Assembly (NCBI RefSeq): GCF_037940415.1
Contig: NZ_CP149798.1
Coordinates: 1,422,501 to 1,486,500, forward strand
Length of the DNA: 64,000 bases
From: Streptomyces sp. f51
GTDB lineage: Bacteria; Actinomycetota; Actinomycetes; Streptomycetales; Streptomycetaceae
Reading direction: 5' to 3'
In this document: piece by piece, positions 56,993 to 64,000 of the stretch
How the letters are laid out: each line of letters starts with the position of its first letter
How positions within the stretch are numbered: the stretch's first letter is position 1
Notes under the pieces: model-generated
Database searches by the model: none
What the model was told of the DNA's origin: nothing
Seen by the model: the letters and a program-made list of their open reading frames with translations, nothing else
Program-made: the position numbers and the translations under genes

Positions 56993-58591
56993 TCAGGCGA
57001 GGGCCACCAGGTCGGCGTAGTCGGAGCCCCACAGGTCCTCGACACCGTCCGGCAGCAGGATGATCCGCTCCGGCTGGAGCGCCTCGACGGCGCCCTCGTC
57101 GTGGGTGACGAGGACGACGGCACCCTTGTAGGTGCGCAGCGCGCCGAGGATCTCCTCGCGGCTGGCCGGGTCGAGGTTGTTCGTCGGCTCGTCGAGCAGC
57201 AGGACGTTCGCGGACGAGACGACGAGGGTCGCGAGCGCGAGCCGGGTCTTCTCGCCGCCGGAGAGCACACCGGCCGGCTTGTCGACGTCGTCGCCGGAGA
57301 ACAGGAACGAGCCGAGCGTCTTGCGGACCTCGACCAGATCCAGGTCGGGAGCGGCGGAGCGCATGTTCTCCAGGACCGTGCGCTCGGGGTCGAGGGTCTC
57401 GTGCTCCTGCGCGTAGTAGCCGAGCTTGAGGCCGTGGCCCTCGACGACCTCGCCGGTGTCCGGCTCCTCGGCGCCGCCGAGGAGCCGCAGCAGGGTCGTC
57501 TTGCCGGCGCCGTTCAGGCCGAGGATGACGACCCGGGAGCCCTTGTCGATGGCCAGGTCGACGTCGGTGAAGATCTCCAGGGAGCCGTACGACTTCGACA
57601 GGCCCTCGGCCATGAGCGGGGTCTTTCCGCAGGGCGCGGGCTCCGGGAAGCGCAGCTTGGCGACCTTGTCGGAGACGCGCACCGCGTCCAGCCCGGCGAG
57701 CAGCCGGTCGGCGCGCTTGGCCATGTTCTGCGCGGCGACCGTCTTGGTGGCCTTGGCGCGCATCTTGTCGGCCTGCGAGTGCAGGGCGGCGGCCTTCTTC
57801 TCGGCGTTCTGGCGCTCGCGCTTGCGGCGCTTCTCGTCGGCCTCGCGCTGCTGCTGGTAGAGCTTCCAGCCCATGTTGTAGACGTCGATCGTGGCGCGGT
57901 TGGCGTCGAGGTAGAACACCTTGTTCACGACCGTCTCGACCAGGTCGACGTCGTGGGAGATCACGATGAAGCCGCCGCGGTAGGTCTTGAGGTAGTCGCG
58001 CAGCCAGACGATGGAGTCGGCGTCGAGGTGGTTCGTCGGCTCGTCGAGCAACAGGGTGTCGGCGTCCGAGAACAGGATGCGGGCCAGCTCGATACGGCGG
58101 CGCTGACCACCGGAGAGCGTGTGCAGGGGCTGGCCGAGCACGCGGTCGGGCAGGTTGAGCGCGGCGGCGATCGTCGCGGCCTCGGCCTCGGCGGAGTACC
58201 CGCCCTTGGTCAGGAACTCCGTCTCCTGGCGCTCGTACTGCCGCAGGGCCTTCTCGCGGGTGGCGCCGGAGCCGTTGGCGATCCGCTGCTCGTTCTCGCG
58301 CATCTTGCGGATCAGGACGTCGAGGCCGCGGGCCGACAGGACGCGGTCGCGGGCCAGGACGTCGAGGTCGCCGGTGCGCGGGTCCTGCGGGAGGTAGCCG
58401 ACCTCGCCGGAGCGGGCGACGTTCCCGGCGGCGGGCTGGCCCTCGCCCGCGAGGACCTTGGTGAGGGTCGTCTTGCCCGCGCCGTTGCGGCCGACCAGGC
58501 CGATGCGGTCGCCCTTCGTGATGCGGAAGGTGGCGGACTCGATGAGGATGCGGGCACCGGCGCGCAGCTCGATACCGGAGGCGGAGATCAA
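56993..58591 (-). CDS. ABC-F family ATPase (ribosome-associated)
   Basis: A 532-aa twin-ABC protein without membrane parts. Nucleotide-binding domain 1 has GRNGAGKTT (34-42), LSGGQRRR and LLLDEPTNHLD. Domain 2 has GLNGAGKTT, LSGGEKTR and LLLDEPTNNLD. The inter-domain linker (P-site tRNA interaction motif region, about 235-300) is Lys/Arg/Gln-rich. ABC-F proteins act on the ribosome as translation factors or antibiotic-protection proteins. The layout is closest to the housekeeping Uup/EttA-like group of actinobacteria. The start is TTG 58591 with a TGGAG SD. Confidence 0.93.
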   Translation of the reverse strand: MISASGIELRAGARILIESATFRITKGDRIGLVGRNGAGKTTLTKVLAGEGQPAAGNVARSGEVGYLPQDPRTGDLDVLARDRVLSARGLDVLIRKMRENEQRIANGSGATREKALRQYERQETEFLTKGGYSAEAEAATIAAALNLPDRVLGQPLHTLSGGQRRRIELARILFSDADTLLLDEPTNHLDADSIVWLRDYLKTYRGGFIVISHDVDLVETVVNKVFYLDANRATIDVYNMGWKLYQQQREADEKRRKRERQNAEKKAAALHSQADKMRAKATKTVAAQNMAKRADRLLAGLDAVRVSDKVAKLRFPEPAPCGKTPLMAEGLSKSYGSLEIFTDVDLAIDKGSRVVILGLNGAGKTTLLRLLGGAEEPDTGEVVEGHGLKLGYYAQEHETLDPERTVLENMRSAAPDLDLVEVRKTLGSFLFSGDDVDKPAGVLSGGEKTRLALATLVVSSANVLLLDEPTNNLDPASREEILGALRTYKGAVVLVTHDEGAVEALQPERIILLPDGVEDLWGSDYADLVALA

Positions 58592-58649
58592 GGGTCAGAC
58601 TCCAGAGCGGGTTGTTGGCGGGGTGGACGGCTGAGGACGTTCCCGCCGT

Positions 58650-58673
58650 TTAATGCGCGAGGAGAATGGCCAT
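58650..58673 (-). CDS. Possible 7-residue leader peptide upstream of the ABC-F gene
   Basis: On the minus strand an ATG (58671-58673) opens a frame MAILLAH ending TAA at 58650-58652, 58 nt before the ABC-F start. The Shine-Dalgarno is weak. The following 45 nt can form a GGCGGG/CCCGCC hairpin. Leader peptides with such hairpins regulate some antibiotic-induced ABC-F genes, but this one could be chance. Confidence 0.25.
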   Translation of the reverse strand: MAILLAH

Positions 58674-58848
58674 GGGCCAAGTCTAACGGGGCGGTGCAAC
58701 CACTTTTCCGGTGCGCACTGTGACGCTCGCCCCCTTCCGGGACGCTCCGGCGGCCCGGTCCGGGGTCGCCCGTTCGGACCGCGGGCCGGGGCCGGGGGCC
58801 GGGAAGCGTACGAGGATGGCGCCACGGAGCGACGAAAGTGGTGTGCTC

Positions 58849-59739
58849 ATGCAGTTCGACGACGACGCCGATCTGGACACCTCCGAGGTCCAGGACCAGC
58901 GTGGCGGTCGAATCCCCGGCGGCAGGGCGACCATCGGCGGCGGGCTCGCGGGACTCGTCGCCCTGGTCCTCGGACTGCTCTTCGGGGTGGGTCCCGACCA
59001 GCTCGGGCTCTCCTCGGGCGGCGACCAGCCCGGCGCGACCGCCTCCTCCCTGGCGCAGGTGCAGCAGACCTGCCGGACGGGACGGGACGCCAACGCGCGG
59101 GAGGACTGCCGGACCGTGGCGGTGGTCAACAGCGTCCAGGACTACTGGTCCCGCGAGTTCGCGCGCCGGGGCGGCACCTACACCCGCGCCCCGACGGTGT
59201 TCTTCGGCGGACGGGTGAACACGGCGTGCGGCACCGCGTCCTCGGCCGTCGGGCCCTTCTACTGCCCCGCCGACCGCAAGGCCTATCTGGACCTCGGCTT
59301 CTTCGACGATCTCAGGACGAAGTTCGGCTCGAGCGGCGGCCCGTTCGCGCAGGCCTATGTCGTGGCGCACGAGTACGGGCATCACGTGCAGAACCTGACG
59401 GGCACGCTGGGCCGGTCCCAGGACGGCGTGACCGGCGCGAACAGCAATGCGGTGCGGACGGAGCTCCAGGCCGACTGCTACGCGGGCGTGTGGGCGCGGC
59501 ACGCGACCACCACGCCGTCCTCGTCGACGGGCAAGCCGTTGCTGACCTCGCTGACGGACGCCGACATCCGCGACGGCCTCGACGCGGCGGCGGCCGTCGG
59601 CGACGACCGGATCCAGGCGAGGTACCAGGGCCGGGTGACGCCGGAGACCTGGACGCACGGGTCGGCCAAGCAGCGGCAGCAGTGGTTCTACCAGGGCTTC
59701 ACCAGCGGTGACATGGCTCAGTGCAACACGTTCCGGTGA
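58849..59739 (+). CDS. Neutral zinc metallopeptidase (YpfJ/zinc_peptidase family)
   Basis: A 296-aa membrane-anchored peptidase. A cytoplasmic N-terminus [20 protein letters not shown] is followed by one membrane helix (about 32-49). The extracytoplasmic domain has [12 protein letters not shown] (zinc-binding HExxH at 174-178), [12 protein letters not shown] with the third ligand, and several conserved cysteines. No substrate is known. I chose ATG 58849; the frame stays open to 58711 and ATG 58816 is an alternative with a nearby GAGG. It is divergent from the ABC-F gene. Confidence 0.88.
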   Translation: MQFDDDADLDTSEVQDQRGGRIPGGRATIGGGLAGLVALVLGLLFGVGPDQLGLSSGGDQPGATASSLAQVQQTCRTGRDANAREDCRTVAVVNSVQDYWSREFARRGGTYTRAPTVFFGGRVNTACGTASSAVGPFYCPADRKAYLDLGFFDDLRTKFGSSGGPFAQAYVVAHEYGHHVQNLTGTLGRSQDGVTGANSNAVRTELQADCYAGVWARHATTTPSSSTGKPLLTSLTDADIRDGLDAAAAVGDDRIQARYQGRVTPETWTHGSAKQRQQWFYQGFTSGDMAQCNTFR

Positions 59740-59834
59740 GCCGGGAGGCCGGGCGCGGGGCGTTGTCAGTGGCGGGTGCCAGACTGGTCAGCGGTTCGGA
59801 ATCCGGCAGTTTGTCACGGGACGGAGTGATCGGT

Positions 59835-60248
59835 ATGGCCGGCATGAACGGCGGGCGCCCGAGTATCTACCCCTCGATGCTGTACGCCGACGCGAAGGCG
59901 GCGATCAGGCAGCTCACGGAGGCCTTCGGCTTCTCGGAGCTGGCGGTCTACGAGGGTGAGGACGGCTCGGTGATGCACGCGGAGCTGGTGCAGGGCAACG
60001 GCGCGGTGATGCTCGGGTCCAAGGGGCGCGGCGGCCGTTTCGACGAGGCGATGAAGAGCGCGGGCCCGTGCGGGGTGTACATCGTGGTGGACGACGTCGA
60101 CGCGCACCACCAGCGGGCCGTGGACCACGGCGCGGAGATCCTGATGGCCCCGACCGACCAGGAGTACGGCTCGCGGGACTACATGGCCCGCGATCTGGAG
60201 GGCAACATCTGGAGCTTCGGAACCTACGCCCCGGAGATAGGCGCGTAG
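59835..60248 (+). CDS. VOC-superfamily (glyoxalase/bleomycin-resistance-like) protein
   Basis: A 137-aa single VOC domain: ADAKAAIRQLTEAFGFSEL at the start, VMHAELVQGNGAVMLGS, GVYIVVDDVDAHHQRAVDHGAEI, and the C-terminal YGSRDYMARDLEGNIWSFGTY. The metal ligands (His48-type and Glu near the last strand) are in place, so it may be a metal-dependent lyase or a binding protein. The ATG at 59835 has a GGAG SD. There are no adjacent pathway genes. Confidence 0.88.
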   Translation: MAGMNGGRPSIYPSMLYADAKAAIRQLTEAFGFSELAVYEGEDGSVMHAELVQGNGAVMLGSKGRGGRFDEAMKSAGPCGVYIVVDDVDAHHQRAVDHGAEILMAPTDQEYGSRDYMARDLEGNIWSFGTYAPEIGA

Positions 60249-60299
60249 GACCGCTCCGGGGTCGGGCCGGCCGCGGTCCCGGCCGGCCGGCCGGTCCGG

Positions 60300-61709
60300 T
60301 CAGCTTCCTCCGGTGTGCACCTGGAAGGCGGCCCTGCGTACGGCCTTGGCGAGCGCGGGGTCGGGGTGGGCGGCGGCGAGCGCGACCAGCACCTGCACCG
60401 TGCGCGGGTGTCCGACCGCCCGCACCTCGTCGAGGAGCGCGGGAACGGTGGGCTGCACCGCGGACTCCAGATGCCGGACGAGGAGCGGGGCCTCGCCGTG
60501 GTCGGCGACGGCGGCGGCGGTGTCGACCCACAGCCAGGTGGACTCGGCGCGGGTGAGGACCTCGTGGGCGTCCTCGGGGTCGTAGCCGTCGTGCTCGGCG
60601 AGCCAGAGCAGGGCGTAGGGGCGCAGCGGCGTCTCCTCGACCACGGCACGCACGTCCGGCTCGGCGGGGGCGCCGACCACGCGCAGGGCCTCGAAGGCGA
60701 GGCCGCGGGTGAGGGCGTCCTCACCGCGGGCCGCGGCGATCAGTTCGGTGACGGCGCCGCCGACCGTGCGGGCGGCGAGCCAGGCGCGGTACTCGGCGCG
60801 GGCGGCGTTGGGGCGGAGCTGGGCGCAGCCGCGGAGCATGTCCTCGGCGGACTGCTCGATGTTCCCGGCGGGACTCTGGGCGGCGACGCAGATCTGCTCC
60901 AGCTTGACCCAGACCGCCCAGCTGCCGAGCGCGGTGAGGGTGGCCTGTCCCTCGCCGCAGGTCAGCGCGCCGACGGAGGCGAGGGCCTCCAGGGCCCAGT
61001 CGAGGAGCGGGGCGAGGGGGGCGTCCGGGACCTCCGCGGGCTCGGGGGCGGGGTCGGTCCCGGGGTCGGGGCCGTAGGAGATCTCGCAGCGCTCGGTGCG
61101 CAGTTCCGTGACGCGCTGCCCGAGGAGGTCGAGCAGCTGGTCCACGGGGACGGGTCCGGCGGAGAGCTGGAGGAAGGAGAGGACCTGGGGCATCGCGGAG
61201 ACGACCTCGGCGACGGCCGCGGGCTCGCGGTCCGCCGGTTCGGGGTACGCGAGGGACCAGGCGTCGAAGAGGGCGACCCAGCCGCGCAGGACGGCGCTGT
61301 CGTCGCGGCTCCAGGCGCGCAGCCGCCATCCGGGGCGGGCGTCGCCGCCGTGCACCTCGATGAGGCCGGCCAGGCGGGCGGTGTCCCAGTCGGCGCGGAC
61401 CTGGACCGGGGTGAGTCCGAGATCGGCGGCGGCCCGTTCGGCGGTGGCGTCGGAGAGGGTGCCCTTGCCGTCGGGGTTCGCGCCGTCGCGCCCCGGGCGC
61501 AGGGCGGCGTCGGCCCAGCGCGCCACGCGGGCCGCGTCGGACAGGCCGGTGCGCGCCATGCGGGCGAGTTCGGCCGGCGGCGGTGTGCCTTCCGGCGGTC
61601 GCGGTGCGGGGCGGCGGGTGCGGCGCTGGGTCACCGCTCGGGGGGCGGTCGCGAGGGACCGCGGGCTGACGAGTCGGAGCCTGGAGTCGCGCGGGTTACG
61701 GGACGTCAC
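60300..61709 (-). CDS. Large protein of unknown function with HEAT-like C-terminal repeats
   Basis: A 469-aa cytoplasmic protein. Residues about 65-130 look like a winged-helix region (LSDATAERAAADLGLTPVQVRADWDTARLAGLIEVHGG). The middle (135-300) is α-helical with Glu/Leu repeats. The C-terminus (about 300-469) has successive helix pairs reading like HEAT/ARM repeats (ALTRGLAFEALRVVGAP, then TVPALLDEVRAVGHPRTVQVLVALAAAHPDPALAKAVRRAAFQV). I do not recognise a named family. The GTG start at 61709 is without an SD and is uncertain. Confidence 0.72.
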   Translation of the reverse strand: MTSRNPRDSRLRLVSPRSLATAPRAVTQRRTRRPAPRPPEGTPPPAELARMARTGLSDAARVARWADAALRPGRDGANPDGKGTLSDATAERAAADLGLTPVQVRADWDTARLAGLIEVHGGDARPGWRLRAWSRDDSAVLRGWVALFDAWSLAYPEPADREPAAVAEVVSAMPQVLSFLQLSAGPVPVDQLLDLLGQRVTELRTERCEISYGPDPGTDPAPEPAEVPDAPLAPLLDWALEALASVGALTCGEGQATLTALGSWAVWVKLEQICVAAQSPAGNIEQSAEDMLRGCAQLRPNAARAEYRAWLAARTVGGAVTELIAAARGEDALTRGLAFEALRVVGAPAEPDVRAVVEETPLRPYALLWLAEHDGYDPEDAHEVLTRAESTWLWVDTAAAVADHGEAPLLVRHLESAVQPTVPALLDEVRAVGHPRTVQVLVALAAAHPDPALAKAVRRAAFQVHTGGS

Positions 61710-61911
61710 GGGTGCAGTCTTGCGGTTGACAGTCCGAAAACCCAAACGGAATGCCCTCGCAGGCCACGGGGGCGGCGGCAGCGGGGCCCCGCCGGGGTGC
61801 CCGGCACGCGGGAGAGCGGGCCGGGCACAGTGGCCGGGACGCCGACCGGAAGCGGGTTCCCCGTGCCGGCCCGGGGGCCGTGGCGGTGGGCGTCCGGTGG
61901 GGTGCCGCGGG

Positions 61912-63039
61912 CTACATGAGGGGGGTGAGGAAGCGGCGCAGGGCCTCTTCGTAGGCCGCCGGTCCCGCGTTCCACATGGCGCCGTGCGGGGCGTCGGGGA
62001 CGGTGTGCAGGGTGACGAGGTCGGGGCGGCTCGCGGCCAGGCGGCGGGAGGCGCCCCAGGGGGCGATGCGGTCGTCCGGGCCGTGGACCAGCAGGGTCGG
62101 CACCTTGACCTGGTCGGGGTGCGCGGCGTGCGCGATGCGGTCTCCGCGTACGCCGGTGCGTCCCTGTGCGGCGCGCACCGCGAGCGGCAGCAGGAAGCCG
62201 GGGGTGTGGCGGGCGCCGGCGAGGGCGCGCAGGGTGGTCTCCCAGTCGAGGACGGGCGAGTCCAGGACGAGTCCGGAGATCCGCTCGCGCAGCGCGGAGT
62301 GGGCGGCGGCGCGCAGGGCCATGGTGGCGCCGGTGGACCAGCCGTAGAGGACGACGCGCTCGGCGCCGAACCGCACGGCGTAGCGGATGGCCGCGTCGAG
62401 GTCGCGCCACTCGGTCTCGCCGAGGTGGTTCAGGCCGTCCGGCGGGCGGGGTGCCCCGAGGTCGCCGCGGTAGGCGAGGTCGAGGACGGGGAAGTGCCGG
62501 TCGTTCAGGAACCCCATCAGGTTCATGGGGTGTTCCCGGGTGGCGCCCAGGCCGTGGACGGTGATGACCCAGGTGTCGCGGACCGCGGGCACGAACCAGG
62601 CGGGCAGGGCTCCGAGTTCTCCGGGCACGTCGACGTCGGCGTGTTCGAGTCCGAGGGCGGACCCGGGGTCGCCGACGTACAGGTTGGGGGTGAGCCACAC
62701 CTTGTCGCCGGGCTCCAGGGATCCGTGCGTGACGCGTTCCAGGGTGCGGACGACGGTGTCGGCGGTGTGGGGCACGGAGTTCTGGAGGGGGCCGACGACC
62801 GCGTGGGAGCCGTCGCCGGCGAGGCCGTAGGTTCCCGGGCGCCGGGAGGCGAGGGCCCTGGTGAGGGTGATCCCGCCCGACGTCGTCGCGTGCACGGTGA
62901 GCCGGGGCTCGGTGGGCAGGGGCTTGCCGGGCCTCGTCTTCAGCGCGGCGTCGCTGGCCAGCCGGCCCGCCGCCACGGAGGCCGCGCCCGCGGCTATGGC
63001 TACGGTGACGGCCGCTGCCGTGGCTCTTAGGGTGCGCAC
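61912..63039 (-). CDS. Alpha/beta hydrolase, membrane-anchored or secreted
   Basis: A 375-aa protein with an N-terminal membrane segment (about 4-24, LRATAAAVTVAIAAGAASVAAG). The hydrolase fold has VITVHGLGATREHPMNLMGFLN, nucleophile Ser in YGWSTGA, and the Asp/His pair in LLVHGPDDRIAPW and VPDAPHGAMW. The layout resembles the secreted BAAT/S9-like hydrolases. The GTG at 63039 has a weak GGGAA SD. The enzyme likely faces the outside of the membrane. Substrate unknown. Confidence 0.86.
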   Translation of the reverse strand: MRTLRATAAAVTVAIAAGAASVAAGRLASDAALKTRPGKPLPTEPRLTVHATTSGGITLTRALASRRPGTYGLAGDGSHAVVGPLQNSVPHTADTVVRTLERVTHGSLEPGDKVWLTPNLYVGDPGSALGLEHADVDVPGELGALPAWFVPAVRDTWVITVHGLGATREHPMNLMGFLNDRHFPVLDLAYRGDLGAPRPPDGLNHLGETEWRDLDAAIRYAVRFGAERVVLYGWSTGATMALRAAAHSALRERISGLVLDSPVLDWETTLRALAGARHTPGFLLPLAVRAAQGRTGVRGDRIAHAAHPDQVKVPTLLVHGPDDRIAPWGASRRLAASRPDLVTLHTVPDAPHGAMWNAGPAAYEEALRRFLTPLM

Positions 63040-63119
63040 CCGACCAGTTTCCCGGGGTACCGGCCCATCGGCCAGCGGAGACGCCTCCAGGGGTGACGCC
63101 CGGCACTCGCGCGGGGGGC

Positions 63120-63851
63120 TCAGCCCTGTTGGCCGTAGCCCCTCAGCCGCTCTCCCGCGTCCGCCAGTTGCTCCGGTGAGAGCAGTGCGGGGGTGAGGCC
63201 GGGGACCGAGGAGGCCAGGAGCCAGACGCGGCACATCCATTCCAGCTGGGCCGTGCGGTCGTAGGCCTGGTCGAGCGAGGCCCCGTGGGCGATGGTGCCG
63301 TGGTTGCGGAGGAGGCAGGCGGTGCGGCCGTCCAGAGCCCTGAGCGTGTGCGCGGCCAGCTCCGGTGTGCCGTAGGCCGCGTAGGGGGCGACGCGGAGGG
63401 GGCCGCCCATGGCGGCCGCCATGTAGTGGACGAGCGGGAGTTCGGGGACGAGGAGCGAGACGGCCGTCGCGTGCGGCGCGTGGGTGTGGACGACGGCCCG
63501 TGCCTCCGTGCCGCGGTACACGGCGAGGTGCATCGGCAGTTCGCTGGTCGGGCGCAGTGTGCCGAGGACCTGCCCGCCGTCGAGGCCGACGCCGACGATG
63601 TCGTCGGGGGTGAGCCGGTCGTAGGGCACGCCCGTGGGGGTGACGAGGACGGTGGCGCCGACGCGGACCGAGACGTTGCCGGAGGTGCCGACGACCAGTC
63701 CGTCGGCGACCGTGCGGCGGGCCGTCGAGACCAGTTCGTCCCAGGCCCGCCGGAGGGTGTCCCGGTCCTCCGCCGGGGGCGGTTCGCCGGGGCCGCCCGT
63801 CGTCCGTCGGTGCTCGTGTCCGTCCCGCGCGTCCCGGTGCCGCTCAGTCAT
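63120..63851 (-). CDS. Class II aldolase/adducin family protein
   Basis: A 243-aa class II aldolase. GTSGNVSVR (about 55-63) is the phosphate-binding loop. HTHAPHATAVS carries two zinc-binding His residues with a further His in LRNHGTIAHGA; the catalytic Glu is in the TSELPMHLAVYRG segment. Fuculose-phosphate aldolase and ribulose-5-phosphate 4-epimerase are the typical activities. The ATG at 63851 gives a proper start after a charged, disordered stretch (His/Arg-rich, 1-27). A CRP-type palindrome lies 89 bp upstream. Confidence 0.9.
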   Translation of the reverse strand: MTERHRDARDGHEHRRTTGGPGEPPPAEDRDTLRRAWDELVSTARRTVADGLVVGTSGNVSVRVGATVLVTPTGVPYDRLTPDDIVGVGLDGGQVLGTLRPTSELPMHLAVYRGTEARAVVHTHAPHATAVSLLVPELPLVHYMAAAMGGPLRVAPYAAYGTPELAAHTLRALDGRTACLLRNHGTIAHGASLDQAYDRTAQLEWMCRVWLLASSVPGLTPALLSPEQLADAGERLRGYGQQG

Positions 63852-63939
63852 GACGCGATCCTGCCAGCCACGGCCTTCCGCGCACCCCGTACGGGCGGGC
63901 TCCGGGACGTATACGACCCGCCAAGAGCCCACGGTTGTA

Positions 63940-63955
63940 TGTGATTTGAGTCACA
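63940..63955. promoter_or_regulatory. Perfect CRP-type palindrome
   Basis: TGTGA-TTTGAG-TCACA at 63940-63955 matches the CRP consensus on both half-sites. Streptomyces CRP recognises this type of site. It lies 89 bp upstream of the aldolase gene and presumably also upstream of a gene beyond the right edge. Confidence 0.65.
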
Positions 63956-64000
63956 TCAGACCAACGGATCATCGACGTTGCCGAGGTCGGACATTTGCCG

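Noticed and set aside
1..64000. tRNA genes, transposases, integrases or phage genes
   Set aside because: I found no cloverleaf-like sequence with a TTCGA arm and no recombinase motif. The rRNA operon at the left edge is only represented by its promoter region.

Overview
The window is a piece of a Streptomyces chromosome. The DNA is about 70% GC with strongly GC-biased third codon positions. It carries genes I associate with streptomycetes: two short chaplins, a streptophobe-type membrane protein, an SGM_5486-type mini-protein, a Gbn-like small DNA-binding protein, and an Asp23/AmaP envelope operon. From memory, the gene order (chaplin, two-component pair, serB, fabI/fabG, tldD/tldE, tyrS, moaA, S8 protease, ABC-F) matches the Streptomyces coelicolor block around SCO1790-SCO1850. 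I could not check this by alignment.

Layout. 1-0.3 kb: minus-strand promoter region of an rRNA operon whose 16S gene lies beyond the left edge. 0.3-7.7 kb: DNA glycosylase, Spo0M-like, PEBP and HNH proteins, stomatin/NfeD pair, ABC ATPase, a conserved unknown, and two chaplins. 7.8-11.6 kb: LuxR-type two-component system, then an SDR gene translationally coupled to a QueA-like gene. 11.9-19.6 kb: secreted lytic transglycosylase, FHA-ABC exporter, divergent streptophobe protein, serB and a SixA phosphatase. Two identical 131-bp palindromic intergenic elements sit 10.7 kb apart (6587-6717 and 17267-17397). 19.7-29.6 kb: small membrane proteins, an MFS transporter divergent from a FadR-type regulator, fabG-fabI, tldD-tldE, tyrS and a GlsB-type protein. 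29.8-36 kb: small proteins, moaA, an acetate-type symporter with its DUF485 partner, and a secreted subtilase.

36-48.6 kb: an atypical CoA-transferase, Zn-alcohol dehydrogenase, a YhhN/sterol-desaturase pair, a VIT-type transporter, and an operon of two amidohydrolases, an SDR and an acetoacetate-decarboxylase-like enzyme. A decayed gene follows, then a DEDDh exonuclease with BRCT domain, a zinc-ribbon protein and SURF1. 48.7-56.3 kb: GH15 glucoamylase/trehalase-like enzyme, an SDR without the catalytic Tyr and Lys, the Asp23/AmaP operon, a non-coding tandem-repeat tract and a crotonase. 56.4-64 kb: Gbn-like DNA-binding protein with a GATC-rich upstream region, an ABC-F protein with a TTG start, a zinc metallopeptidase, a VOC protein, a HEAT-like unknown, an alpha/beta hydrolase and a class II aldolase. 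A perfect CRP-type palindrome lies at the right edge.

Most of this is core-chromosome housekeeping, envelope and developmental gene content. I see no phage, insertion sequence, CRISPR array or tRNA gene. The most noteworthy items are the repeated palindromic elements, the amidohydrolase/ADC operon, the GATC cluster upstream of the gbn-like gene, the 15-bp perfect inverted repeat before the alcohol dehydrogenase, and the multi-frame gene remnant at 45.7-46.3 kb.
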